This document shows positions 26,101 through 35,815 of a stretch of 64,000 bases of DNA, in pieces. The DNA is from Eleginops maclovinus. Taxonomy: Eukaryota > Chordata > Actinopteri > Perciformes > Eleginopidae. How positions within the stretch are numbered: position 1 is the first letter of the stretch; each line of letters opens with the position of its first letter. The DNA is taken from NCBI RefSeq assembly GCF_036324505.1, contig NC_086370.1, forward strand, positions 11,890,512 to 11,954,511, read 5' to 3'. The notes below the pieces were generated by a model that was not told the origin of the DNA, searched no databases, and saw only the letters and a program-made list of their open reading frames with translations. The position numbers were made by a program, and so were the translations under genes.

Positions 26101-28012
26101 TATGTTGTGATGTGGAAGCAGATCACACAGACTTACTGGGAGGATAAGCCCTCAAAGGCCTTCGGAATATCCGGCGTTTCACTCAAAGTCGTCAACTCGA
26201 CCACTGGCACAGGAGAAAACCTCAGGAATGCTTTGTGGCACACGGGCAACACTGCTGGACAGGTGGGCTGCAGGCTTGATGGTCTTTGGTTTATTTTAAA
26301 GGCTCAAGCTGTATTAAATGTTGTTAACTATTTGACATAGGTGCAAACTCTGTGGCATGACCCCAAAAATATTGGCTGGAAGGATTACACTGCCTACAGG
26401 TGGCATCTCATCCACAGGCCAAAGACTGGTTTTATAAGGTAAGAAACAAAGTTGACCATTACAGGAACACCTAATGTTATTGTGTTCAAATGATTTATTT
26501 GTTATTCATATCTCTAATACAGTTTCTGGAGTTTGTTGAATATTAGTAATCATTGTAATCTCCACTCATTAAGAAGTTAATGTCTGACCTGTGTTCTGCA
26601 GAGTTGTGGTCTATGAAGGTAAACAGATCATGGCTGACTCAGGACCAGTTTATGACAAGACGTTTGCTGGAGGAAGGTTAGGCTTGTTTGTCTTCTCACA
26701 AGAACTGGTGTTCTTCTCCGACCTCAAGTATGATTGCAGAGGTTAGTATGAACGCTTTGATTACTTTAAAGTTCTAATTGACTCTGTTTTGTTATAGAAA
26801 TAATGACATGTGTATATATGTGCGTGCATATATAGGGCTTCATTTCAAAAACAGCAAATAAGAAAAAACATGAAGTGACACTTTAACTTGTTTGCTTAAC
26901 CTCATGTGCCAGGTGAGAGTAGCACAGGATACTTATTCCAAAAGGGTCCCAAACATTTGACCATAGTTTATTATTTAGCACAAATCAGCCTTAACGGACT
27001 ATTAGAAGCAATATTGTTTACCATACGTAGAAACCACTCTCTACAACTTATCATAAATGATTTGCAATTGTATGAATTTAAATCCAAACCTAAGAATGAA
27101 TGACTTTCTTTCAACTGTTAGATCAAAATAGTTTGAAATGAAAAGCATTGAAAGATTCACACCTCAATTAAATCGTGTTTGAACTGATTCCTAATTAAGG
27201 TTAAGTTATACAAAAACAATCTATTCTATATTAAATATTTCTGGCACGGAGGCAGGAGCTAGGTATTCATCTAACAAACACAAACATACATACAGACGTA
27301 TTTTTACTAAGACTTCAATTATAAATACTCTCTTATTTTGGGTTTGACTGAAATAAATGTATTGTTTTGTGCTGTAAGTGTATTGAACCATACTTTACAT
27401 TTTGTTGACTAAACGTTAGTGCTTATTGTACGAAATGTTGAAGGGTTTGGTTTTGGTATTTATGTGTGTGATGTGTGTACACTGTATGCATTTGTCTGTA
27501 ACTGGACACACAAATGTTCCAAATATGTATACACTTCAAAGATCAGACACTGTGGGAGAAAACCCCTTTCCATCTGTGAATGATTCTGGGTAAAGTATTT
27601 AAACCTTCAACATCTTTTTCAAACCTCAGATAAGTCGGAGTTTCCAACAGTGTTCACAAGGTAATGATCAGAGGGGTTATGTGTTGTGTGTTGGCTGAAA
27701 TTGAATGGTCACGCTATGTTCCTGCTTGTCAGCTTGCCTCTGTACAATGCCCCAGATGCATTGTGAAAGACCTTGCGTGTTGGTCCAAGGATCTTCTGTT
27801 GAGTGCTAAACACTGGAAAATGAGCCTGCTCCCTTTTCACAATCACGGCAACAGATACAAAAGACACGCTTTTTTTTTTTGACGCACACAGTGCACATGT
27901 TGTTGCTGCTCTCTGGCACTTTGATTGTGTGAACCTGCTAAAGTGTCCTCGTTTTGATTATAAATGTGATGGTAATGGAAGCTATTTTCTCAACTTTTCC
28001 ACAGATAACTGA
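14088..28012 (+). CDS. thbs2: thrombospondin-2 (span of coding exons)
   Basis: Secreted trimeric matricellular glycoprotein that binds heparan sulfate, CD36, CD47 and Ca2+ and restrains angiogenesis and matrix assembly. The 21 coding exons join without phase conflict into 1176 codons plus stop (mammalian THBS2 is about 1172). Order: signal peptide (residues 1 to about 19), laminin-G-like N-domain (to about 216), paired Cys271/Cys275 and coiled coil, VWC domain (about 322-381), three type 1 repeats, three EGF repeats, Asp-rich calcium-binding type 3 repeats (722 to about 955, with RGD at 932-934) and the lectin-like C-domain (from about 960). That domain carries RFYVVMWK, the CD47-binding motif, at 1040-1047. 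THBS2 rather than THBS1 is chosen because the C-domain reads TTQIDPNWV and [15 protein letters not shown]. The fish paralogue letter (a/b) cannot be decided. The start is the first ATG after the exon 2 acceptor and opens a good signal peptide. Confidence 0.97.
14389..14942 (+). CDS. thbs2: thbs2 exon 3: N-terminal laminin-G-like domain
   Basis: Residues 23-207, the heparin- and integrin-binding domain. It contains a KNIT N-glycosylation site and basic clusters such as [14 protein letters not shown]. Donor GTAAGA; leaves in phase 0. Confidence 0.96.
15418..15502 (+). CDS. thbs2: thbs2 exon 4: end of N-terminal domain
   Basis: Residues 208-235, the last strands of the N-domain, including the disulfide Cys of SRDCEVLKP. 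Acceptor CAAACAG, donor GTGAGA. Confidence 0.95.
15503..17536 (+). other. thbs2 intron 4
   Basis: Two-kilobase intron. A (CA)-rich run lies near 16064-16087. A 116-codon minus-strand frame at 16550-16900 looks like chance. No other gene is supported. Confidence 0.7.
17537..17736 (+). CDS. thbs2: thbs2 exon 5: linker and oligomerisation Cys pair
   Basis: Residues 236-302. A variable linker is followed by CERSC (Cys271 and Cys275), which form the interchain disulfides of the trimer, and the first heptads of the coiled coil. Donor GTG|GTAAGT. Confidence 0.94.
17737..19067 (+). other. thbs2 intron 5
   Basis: Ordinary 1.3 kb intron; nothing recognised inside it. Confidence 0.7.
19068..19208 (+). 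CDS. thbs2: thbs2 exon 6: coiled coil end and start of VWC domain
   Basis: Residues 303-349. Heptads continue to a Lys-rich hinge, then the VWC domain opens with NMCWQDGR and CTKCTC. Confidence 0.94.
19293..19386 (+). CDS. thbs2: thbs2 exon 7: VWC (procollagen-like) domain
   Basis: Residues 350-380, ending in the diagnostic CCPVC of a VWC module. Only an 84-bp intron separates it from exon 6. Confidence 0.95.
19759..19929 (+). CDS. thbs2: thbs2 exon 8: type 1 repeat 1
   Basis: Residues 381-437, a thrombospondin type 1 repeat with [17 protein letters not shown] and the layered Trp/Arg/Cys pattern. One repeat per exon, entering and leaving with one base. Confidence 0.96.
20697..20873 (+). CDS. 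thbs2: thbs2 exon 9: type 1 repeat 2
   Basis: Residues 438-496. Carries [15 protein letters not shown] (CSVTCG at 453-458), the motif linked to CD36 binding in mammalian thrombospondins. Confidence 0.96.
21211..21384 (+). CDS. thbs2: thbs2 exon 10: type 1 repeat 3
   Basis: Residues 497-554, with [17 protein letters not shown] and the terminal CNKKLCP. Donor GTTG|GTGAGC. Confidence 0.95.
21470..21640 (+). repeat. interspersed repeat fragment in thbs2 intron 10
   Basis: TTTGCATGCTAAC, ATTAGCATC and TAGCATAGCTAGCATGTCTGTAGACT resemble the same GCATGCTAACAT-rich teleost repeat seen at 11060-11290, mostly a different portion of it. It is well decayed. Confidence 0.4.
21774..21815. repeat. (AT)n microsatellite
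   Basis: A run of alternating A/T with a self-complementary core flanked on both sides by ACTTATATA / TATAAGTAT, so the whole tract is palindromic. Confidence 0.8.
21961..22088 (+). CDS. thbs2: thbs2 exon 11: EGF-like repeat 1
   Basis: Residues 555-597. EGF module beginning DGCLSNPCF and closing [11 protein letters not shown], with an N-glycosylation sequon NGT. Phase 0 exit through a weaker GTAAAA donor. Confidence 0.94.
22175..22327 (+). CDS. thbs2: thbs2 exon 12: EGF-like repeat 2
   Basis: Residues 598-648, from [11 protein letters not shown] to KKNKQ, with the conserved PGFHCLPCP. The 86-bp upstream intron is the gene's shortest apart from the 84-85 bp introns 6 and 14. Confidence 0.94.
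22328..23358 (+). other. thbs2 intron 12
   Basis: One-kilobase intron; nothing recognised. Confidence 0.7.
23359..23577 (+). CDS. thbs2: thbs2 exon 13: EGF-like repeat 3 and start of the wire
   Basis: Residues 649-721. Opens [15 protein letters not shown], is near-identical to mammalian THBS2 here, and ends with DSDLDGWPN, the first Ca2+-binding segment, and a NATYHC glycosylation site. Confidence 0.96.
23664..23771 (+). CDS. thbs2: thbs2 exon 14: type 3 repeat
   Basis: Residues 722-757. DNCP plus DxDxDGxGDxCD calcium-binding signature. The donor AGG|GTACAA is a poor match but gives the only in-frame junction. Confidence 0.92.
23857..24016 (+). CDS. thbs2: thbs2 exon 15: type 3 repeats
   Basis: Residues 758-810, two further DNCP/DxDxDG units. 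Leaves one base after IDGD. Confidence 0.95.
24116..24234 (+). CDS. thbs2: thbs2 exon 16: type 3 repeats
   Basis: Residues 811-850, [12 protein letters not shown] and [10 protein letters not shown]. Phase 0 exit. Confidence 0.95.
24314..24548 (+). CDS. thbs2: thbs2 exon 17: type 3 repeats
   Basis: Residues 851-928, the longest stretch of the calcium wire, with an unbroken run of five Asp before GIPDEKDNC. Confidence 0.95.
24549..25669 (+). other. thbs2 intron 17
   Basis: 1.1 kb intron; no second gene or element recognised. Confidence 0.7.
25670..25897 (+). CDS. thbs2: thbs2 exon 18: last type 3 repeat and start of C-domain
   Basis: Residues 929-1004. Includes RGD (932-934) within GRGDACKDD, then VCPENNAIS and the first strands of the lectin-like C-domain. 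Confidence 0.96.
25991..26262 (+). CDS. thbs2: thbs2 exon 19: C-terminal domain core
   Basis: Residues 1005-1095. Contains [26 protein letters not shown] (CD47-binding motif of the family) and the NSTTGTG glycosylation site. Confidence 0.97.
26341..26438 (+). CDS. thbs2: thbs2 exon 20: C-terminal domain
   Basis: Residues 1096-1127, [19 protein letters not shown] onwards; two bases carried into the next exon. Confidence 0.95.
26602..26741 (+). CDS. thbs2: thbs2 exon 21: C-terminal domain end
   Basis: Residues 1128-1174, including [19 protein letters not shown] and the penultimate Cys-Arg. Donor GAG|GTTAGT. Confidence 0.95.
26742..28004 (+). other. thbs2 last intron
   Basis: 1.26 kb intron. 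It contains a second plausible acceptor at 27628-27629 (see findings); otherwise nothing recognised. Confidence 0.65.
28005..28012 (+). CDS. thbs2: thbs2 exon 22: last two codons and stop
   Basis: After the acceptor TTTTCCACAG the frame completes Asp, then Asn, then TGA. The protein thus ends CRDN, matching the CRDI-type terminus of mammalian THBS2. The rest of the exon is 3' UTR. Confidence 0.8.
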
Positions 28013-28808
28013 ATCAAGTCTGATAGAAAAAAACATCAGGAGGCAAAAGACAAGAATTCCTCAAAGTAAACATCACGTCATCGCCAAATCCGTAGCAGTG
28101 TAAATGAGACTTTCCATACTTCTCCATGCTTTGCCTTGATCCAAGGAAAGCATGGCTGTTGACTTATACATTTTTGGAGCTGGGAAAGAAGAACCGATGG
28201 GATTGGACATGTTTTCTTTTGGTTAAAAAAAAGCAGATAATCTAATTATACCTTGTGTACCTATGTCTACATTTAATAGGGTTTATTGTACAGCCACTTA
28301 CATGCTGTTTATGCTTTCCTACAGTTTGTAATAACTTGTAAGTGACTCGGCCGTTTTCTATCTTTAATACATTTTTGTCTGTTTGGTGTTACGAGGCTCA
28401 TTCATGGCTAATCATGCAGTTTATACAAACATAAACTGTGACCAAAGCATAACATTCCTATTTATCCATCCTTTTCATCCTGAATGTTTTTTCTTTTCAC
28501 AGAAATGATTTAAATAAGCCATTTTAGTAAATACCAAAGATGTTTATACTAGGTCTGTATTATATTTCCTTTTTGTAAATTATTTATGCTCTGCTTGTTT
28601 TGTTTTTTTGCATTTTTTGCTAGAGTTTGTAAATAATTATTTATTTGTTTACACTGACAAAACGCATAATTGAATATCACAATCACAAGATAACACCGAA
28701 TAGCATTGCAATAGTCATGCATTTCCTTCACTTGTTGGTTTTTCAAATGTATTACATAAACTGTAGCATAAAGATTGGGAGAGGATAAACATCAGCTGCT
28801 TTTCAGTA

Positions 28809-28847
28809 ATCACACACATAAACACAGCATGTGTTTATGTGTGTGAT
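28809..28847 (+). repeat. perfect 18-bp hairpin in thbs2 3' UTR
   Basis: Left arm 28809-28826 and right arm 28830-28847 are exact reverse complements separated by a 3-nt loop (GCA). The arms are made of a CA/TG-rich segment. Confidence 0.9.
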
Positions 28848-29532
28848 ATTCGCTGCCAGAGGAAGTTCATTCTGCTAACACGTGTGTGTTTCAGAAAGCT
28901 ACTGTTTGTTTTCTTGGCTGTGCAGGAAGGGCTTCATTGTCCTCAGAGTGATATATTTCTTTTGTACACGTGGAACAATTTGCAGTACGACGATAGGAAC
29001 TTAAAATAAGTTTCTGCAATTTAAGCTACTAGCAAGCACCCTTTTCCTTTGTGATATTGAAACACAATATATGTCATACTAAAAAAAAAGAAAGCAGATC
29101 AAGGTTTCAAAATCAATTTAAATTAAATGCACATTAATTGCCTGATTCCTAAGTACTGCCTGAGTACTAAGAGACATATCACAACAGCTGAGTCATGAAA
29201 ATGAAACACAGTGAAAATATTCTATACAAATGCCTTTCTTCATTTATATGTTAGTCACAAGTTTCACTTATGAATGTGTTGAAGCTTTACAGTGTTGGAA
29301 ATGGAATCCAGATGAAGGTTTCTAAAAACAAGTGTGACTGTGTGCCTGTGTAGTGTGTACAGCAGTGTTTTTGTAAGTCTGTTTAACAGCCGTGTTCTTC
29401 CACGTTTGGTTTCCATCTTGTTCATTTTGTTGAGAGTTTGCAATGCACAAAATGTTAATGTTTTTTTGTATACTTGTGTTGTTAGATATACATTTTCTAC
29501 AAACTTTAGTGTAAGAGTGTTCTGTTTTCATA

Positions 29533-29538
29533 AATAAA
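29533..29538 (+). terminator. thbs2: polyadenylation signal of thbs2
   Basis: AATAAA followed by a T/G-rich stretch at the end of the long 3' UTR. Confidence 0.6.
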
Positions 29539-30057
29539 TCTCTTGTACACCATTTTGTTGATTATATACATGAGGATTGACAATTATTCTATTGTGATTG
29601 CCCACATAATAAAAAATATTACTGCTTATCCAACATCCCACATACAGTATAAAATACCAGCTGGACACAGTTTAAAAGATAAGGCTAGTTTTCAATTGGA
29701 TTTTTTATTGTCAACAAATCCATAAGAAGACCGAATCCACCCCTCTGTATGTCCTATAGAAAGGGTTGGATTCTGTAAGTGTATCAACAGCATTTTGTCA
29801 GCAGAGGTCTTTGTGATACTGTAGGGTTTTCGGAATTCACGTTTGAAAGAGATCATTTGTCTGTTCTTTTTGTACTGGCCAATGTGTCTCAGTGCGGAAA
29901 CCAGGGAGTGGATGGGTTATGTAAATGATAGAGAAGCCAGGAAAAAAATGCGCTATTAGGGAAAGCGGGGAGTCCAAACTTTGCTCTCGTAGCTCTGTGG
30001 GAGAGATATTTAGATTGAGCCTCTAGGAATTGTCCATGTGGCCCACACTAAAGACGG

Positions 30058-30176
30058 GCTATATAAGTCTGGCAGTGGGGGCTGGTCCGAAGCCCAGAGC
30101 ACGTTCCAGGGTGGTTCACACAACTCTGCCAGAGGATGTCAATGTGTGACACGCTAAAGCAGCCTTTTCTGCTGAG
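30058..30176 (+). promoter_or_regulatory. candidate TATA promoter and first exon
   Basis: CTATATAAG near 30059 is followed about 30 bp later by a possible start and, at 30177, by a consensus donor GAG|GTAAGT. An ATG at 30136 opens 13 codons plus 2 bases into the donor. No exon with a recognisable protein follows before 39371, where agpat4's coding exon begins behind an acceptor with no upstream partner. I infer a distal 5' exon of agpat4 or a small unknown gene. Confidence 0.4.
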
Positions 30177-33100
30177 GTAAGTATTCAACAACAGTTAAGC
30201 ACTTTCAAAGGATAAAATAGAGCATCAAGGAATCTTCACTTTCACTCGTGGGGAAGATGAAAGAAAGCGTGCAATGTGAGCGTGGTCTTGGAGGTAACCT
30301 GTGGATATGGAGCTCGGTGATAAGGAATATATTTATTTAATTATTTTAGCCTTTACCTCGCCTGTAACTCTTCTCTTTCCAAGCACATGCAAACAGCCTT
30401 GGGAGAGCTGTTTCACCCAGTATGATAGGACAGGTCCACAGATATGTCTTAGATATGACCATAAAAACAATCTGTTCTTTAGACAATACCAGGACAGTTT
30501 GACGCTGCCTGGAACAGGACTTGCAGCATCTTGTAGAATAATTTTGATTAGAGTCTGAATTAGAATCCTTTATTTTTTTTCCCGCAACGGGGAAATGTAC
30601 ATGATTACACCAGCAGATAAAGTGAGTACAAAATGTTTTAAATCACTAAGTATGAACACGTTAGTAATAACACAATAAGTAAAACATGCATTCTTTTATT
30701 TTCAGACAGTGTTATTGCACATCAGGGGTATTCCAGGCTCTTAGGAGGGGTAAAGTATCAGGGACAGGGGAAGAGAACTTCAGAGTGGATTTGGGCAGAG
30801 GCTGTGTCACCAGGGTGTTTCAGAAAAATGTCAATTCTCCGGCCGTAACTCTGAACAAATCTTCAGTGGCAGACATCAGTTTGAATAACTTCCATAAGGT
30901 TGGCTGATTTAGAATACATTTTAAAAGACTCTCTGTGAAATAGCTGTCTCTTTCAAAATAGCACTATAACCATGTGCCTAAACCACAGCTATGCATTAAC
31001 AGAAACATGCTTTTCATCAAAAAGCAACAGTGGCTTTGACTCCCGGGAGCGTTTTGTTCTGCTTCCCAAAATCAGAAGTAAAATCAGCATTTAGTGTTCC
31101 TACTGGCTCCTTTATTGAGTGAACCTAGGCTTCTGCTGAACAAAGTGGATAAGATGCTGCCAAGGGCAAGTGTGCTTGCAAAGAAGTGGGTCTGTCTTTT
31201 CAAATAAACTAAGTCATTTGTTTCAGAGTTCTGCCAGTCATTGGAACAATATCCATGGTCCTTCTCTTTGCCAACCTTTGGGGGCGCATACTCATTGCTC
31301 CCAGAAATCAGAGGTGCCAAAAGTGTTGGGCTGCAGGCTGATGTCCTGCAGCACCGGGGCTCCAAGCTGTCTGCATGAACCCAGCCCTTTGACATTACTC
31401 ATGGCTTTGAGATGCTTTACTTCAGATGCTTTAAATGACTGACATCAGAGAGTGGTAGAGCAGTCAAAAACAAAGGAGAGAATTTTCAAGTGGAAAAGAG
31501 AAAGTTTTCCCATGCAGCAGTAATTACACGTTTGCACATTTGCTCAAATACAGGCTCACTCTTGAGGGGAAACAATACGGAACTCAGTTTTCACAGAAAG
31601 TGCACGAGTATGTTTCCAAAAAACGTCCAGGGTGTCAGAGCGAGGCTTGTTTCCACTTAGGTTTTGATGGCACCGGTGTGAAACTGGGAACAGATGCATC
31701 GGGTCTCATTAAATCAGGTTGTGAAGTCTTGGCCTTGCAGTAACCTTGCACAAAAACAAATCCAGACAGTGCCGATAGGTGCAGGCTCTGATTTATCGGA
31801 CTTTAAAAAATAAACTCAGATCAAATACAGCCTTCATATCTTTTGGAAAGTTGGGTCAATCAAGATAGGCCTTACTTTCCTTTGCTTTGAGATAAATCAG
31901 ATGTCTTGTGTTTGAAATGGTTTTATCCAAGAATGCAAGCATCCATGAAATAGTAGAATATTTGGAAAGCTTTGTTGGCTGTGCATGGTGATTCTGAGGC
32001 TAAATCAACACAATAGGAGGTAATGTGTCACCTAAGACACTTTAGTATTGAGCCTGACAAACTATTTATACTTCTTAATAGGCCCTTAAATCCTACTAAA
32101 GAAACCACTATCCAGGTCACAGAGAGGTAATACCGAACAATTCGGAATTGAAAACAATCTGACCACTTAATTTGCTAATCACAGCTGAACACGATGTTTT
32201 TGAAATGCAAAAGCTTGTGATAGAATGAGAAGGTCCAGCTGCAAATCAAAGATGTTACTCAGCCATGCTGAGTGATGGCTGCTGCAGTGTTTGCTGTCCG
32301 CAGGAAGCATGTGGAAGAGTGTCAAAGTTGTTGGCACATAAAAACTTTTAGACTGTCCAGACATCACGTTACACTCCACCTGCACCTGGAATAACAGCAA
32401 AGCCAAACCTCTATTCTGCTGAATTGTCACCAGGCTGTGTTGACAGAAATCCAAAAGATCAGTCAATAGTGAATTATCCCAAAATACAAGTTAGCTAGCA
32501 TTTATAACCATTGTATGATATGATATGATATGAAGCATTGTAACTGGTGTTTACAGTTAATAAATGCTTTATAGCAAAGAGTTACTAACATTTAATGTAT
32601 TTGTGATTAACAAGATACAAAATGTGGACAAACTCTTAAATTTACACATCATTCACAGGTGGGTTTACTACAGCTTTTAAATGTTTTCAACAACCCATGA
32701 ACATTTGAGAAGCTTTAAGGTTAATTGTTGACGGCGGAAGCTTTCAGCTGCATGTCACGGTGAGATGCAGCTCTCTCTACATGTGCTCGGAGGAAGTATT
32801 TATAATCAAATGAATCATAATGTAGTGTAATGTATTTCATATTAGTGTTTTTTCTACACAAGACTATTGTATTTTATGGTCAAGTTCACTACCTCTTCGT
32901 ACACCATGATGAGTTTATAACTAAAGAAAACAAATCAAAGTTTCAAAAGCTCATTTACATGACAAACGCACTTTCCCAATAAGTAAATAAAATGCCCTTA
33001 TATCTTATTAAAACTAAAAGTTGCATTCAACTAACTCATAGTCAACCTGAGGTATCAGCACGGCAGGAGATAAAGGCAGAACCGCGTCTGCTCTTTATAA

Positions 33101-35689
33101 GCATGACTACAATGCTACAAGCTCCACTCCCTCTTTTCACCAGTGGAAACAAGCGATCACAATATCCTTTTACATCTCTGATGGCTTTTTCAGCCATGTT
33201 GCGCTCTGCTGTAATGGAACATACCCTCGTGAAAATACACATGGCAAGCTGTTTGAAGATATCAGCCATTCCCTCCATTCTTTCTTTTTTTGTCTCTTTC
33301 CCATTACAGAACTGCCGAAGAATCTGCCCAAGCTTTCCGCTCTTCATGTCAAAGTGATTCATTTTTTAAATAATATTTGGATAGACACAAATGAAATGTG
33401 TTACACTTCACATGTTACTTTTTAACTAAAACCTAGATCTTTTTGATTTAAACTTACAATAGAAAAGAAAATAGTTTATATTTGCCATATATAATCCTTG
33501 TCATCTTATTGTGAAGGAATTTACATATGGCTGAATTTCAATGATACCTTTTACAGTAAGGAAATTACGCATTATTGATGTTGCAGGATGGAGCTGCTGC
33601 TTCTGCATAAGTTCCATAGCTGTAATTTCAGCTCTGAAAAAAAAGCTAAACTAAAACGTCTGGGACCTTTATCAGTTCGGCCTTTAAGTGATAAGAACAC
33701 CAGAGAGCCATTAAACTGACCTTGTCTTTTTCCATGTGTCCTCGACAGACCCTCCTTTGCTATGCCAACACTTCAGCTATCTGTGTGTTGATTAATTAAA
33801 TTGACTTATCTCAAAGTGAAAACATGAGAAATTGTAGCAGCTCTCAACATGGTCTAAGTCTTGCTGGTTGTAGAGTCCAGCGGAGTAGTTAATATATGAA
33901 GTCTTCCCACTTCTGTCAGAGGGTTGTTGCCTGCACATGTTCAGAAGCTGTTGGCATGTCTGAAACATTATCAGAATGTGTGCGATGAAAATCTTTTAAG
34001 GCAATCCTCTCACTAGTTGGAATAATCTCTGCAAGCTGTTTGAAAAAAAACACGAAGGTCCCGTATGCTTGTTGGAGCAGTTGAAATGGCACTGTTGACT
34101 TCAGTTATTTGTCAAGAAACTTTTCCAAATCTATGGGGGCATACTCACTATATCTGGAGAAAATGTTGTATTAACCTTTTGCACTGCTGCATGTATCACA
34201 TTCTGCATGGGGAAATGAGAATATTACAAGTATAATTCCTTTTGAATTACACTAAAATCACAAACTATATCTCTCACATGCGCATTGACTATCTGCACAT
34301 ATGACCTCATGTAGAATCACTTACTCATTCCTGAGCATTCAAATCCCAATTCTGACATCTGTCAGGAGCCAGGAGCAAAAGTTGAATCGGAGGACTTGTA
34401 ATCGCCAAACCACACAGCTTCCTAATCTTCTTCACCTTGGCAATGGCATTACATCAAATACTTCACTCAGGCCAGTGCTTTTTGGCACTTGGGTCAGGAC
34501 TTATGCGTGGGCCCTAGAGAGCCGCAGACCAGGTGTCTCCAGAAAGCCCCCCAGTGTTTCCCTGACAGTCGGACGTGTCGGGGGGCCCACAGGTACTTTG
34601 CCTGCAGTGCGAGGCTGCCGAGTGAAGTCCAGGGAGAAACAGACAGTGTATACATCAGGATCTAATTACTGACTTGTACTGCACATATACACTGTGTCAT
34701 ATACATTTAAGGCCCAGGGCTATGTTGTCACTTTTTCTGATGAGCACTTTTTTCCTATATGTGCTAGATGCATGCATTCAGAAAAGTCTCAGCACATTAT
34801 CTCCTTTCATGACATTCCACCATGCAGTCATTCAAAAAGGACTTAATCAGATTTAGCGCCTTCTTTACTAAAGCCAGCTCAAAACTTAAAATGAATGCAG
34901 CAGGTCAGAGTTCTTCCTGATTTATTCAGACCATTTGCACTAATGTAGTCGGTCACATTTTTTCCAGTCAGAATAATGACAGATTTAGTTGACTGTGCTG
35001 TCTGCTCAAATCATTTGCCTCAGGCTTGTTGTGCAGCTGCATTTTGAGTTCCAAACATGGCTATAATCTATTCCTCAATCTTTCAAAGCATTTTTTACTG
35101 CTGTTACTGAGTTGCACATTGTACGAAAATGAGTATATTCACTAGGAATATAGGCTAAATATCTCAAATAGAGATATGTTAGCTATTAGCTTAAAGAGTT
35201 GTGTGGAGTGGTTGAGTTGAACTGTTTTGTGGGGTAAAAAAAAGAGTCACAGCAAGTCACAGCCTAGTGACGCACAAATAGCTCATGATTCACACTTGTG
35301 ATTTTACTTAATCCTCGGTGCATTCTTTATTCAGCATGCTCATCCAAATGGCCCTTGTGTTGCTGAGCCAAAAGTATACTTCTTCCTGGCTGAAAGCTGT
35401 TGGCTTTGGCCCGCTGCATCATCCTGATGACTAAAAAACGTCAGCTGCTGCCACTAGTGTTTTAAAAGAGAATCTGATTAATGTCCAGGAACAAGCATTT
35501 GTGAGTGACAATTTGTCCCAGACTTCTAATGGGGTAAAATATTTTTGCAAGTCTAGAGCGGATGTTTTGGTGCTGAGTCTGCAAACTTTCCCACACAGAA
35601 GAAATTTGCAGTCCAGCTTGATTACATCTGGACTTTAGTTTGATCCAGCAAGGAAGCTTTTTTAAATTATTTTTTATAGCCTCTCTGCT
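30177..35689. other. intergenic DNA or long first intron
   Basis: No gene recognised. A fragment near 30560-30600 (CCCGCAACGGGGAAATG) resembles the 3' tail of LINE/SINE elements. A 106-codon minus-strand frame (33042-33362) and a 123-codon plus frame (34301-34672) match nothing I know. Confidence 0.5.
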
Positions 35690-35815
35690 TGATTTACTAG
35701 TGGACGATAAATAAGAGTAGGGGGATGGCATGCAACAAATGTCAGGAGCTGCACTCAAACTCACGCCATTACTCTTATATGGTATCAAATTGCCTGCTCT
35801 ACCAAAGAAGGGCCC
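35690..35815 (-). repeat. old tRNA-derived SINE fragment
   Basis: On the minus strand TGGTAGAGCAGGC resembles an A box and GAGTTTGAGTGC a decayed B box. They are followed by a CTGACATTTGTTGCATGCCATCCCCC segment of a kind common in fish SINEs. Confidence 0.5.

Larger units (their letters stand above)
28013..29555 (+). other. thbs2: thbs2 3' UTR
   Basis: Long AT- and T-rich untranslated region, ending about 17 bases after an AATAAA at 29533-29538. It holds the 39-nt hairpin described separately. The cleavage site is inferred; earlier sites may be used. Confidence 0.6.

Noticed and set aside
33042..33362. 106-codon minus-strand frame
   Set aside because: Complete and somewhat protein-like, but no recognisable domain or splice context. 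One frame of this size is expected by chance in 64 kb; left as undetermined intergenic DNA.
34301..34672. 123-codon plus-strand frame
   Set aside because: Low-complexity Ser/Thr/Arg content, no domain, no promoter or splice support.
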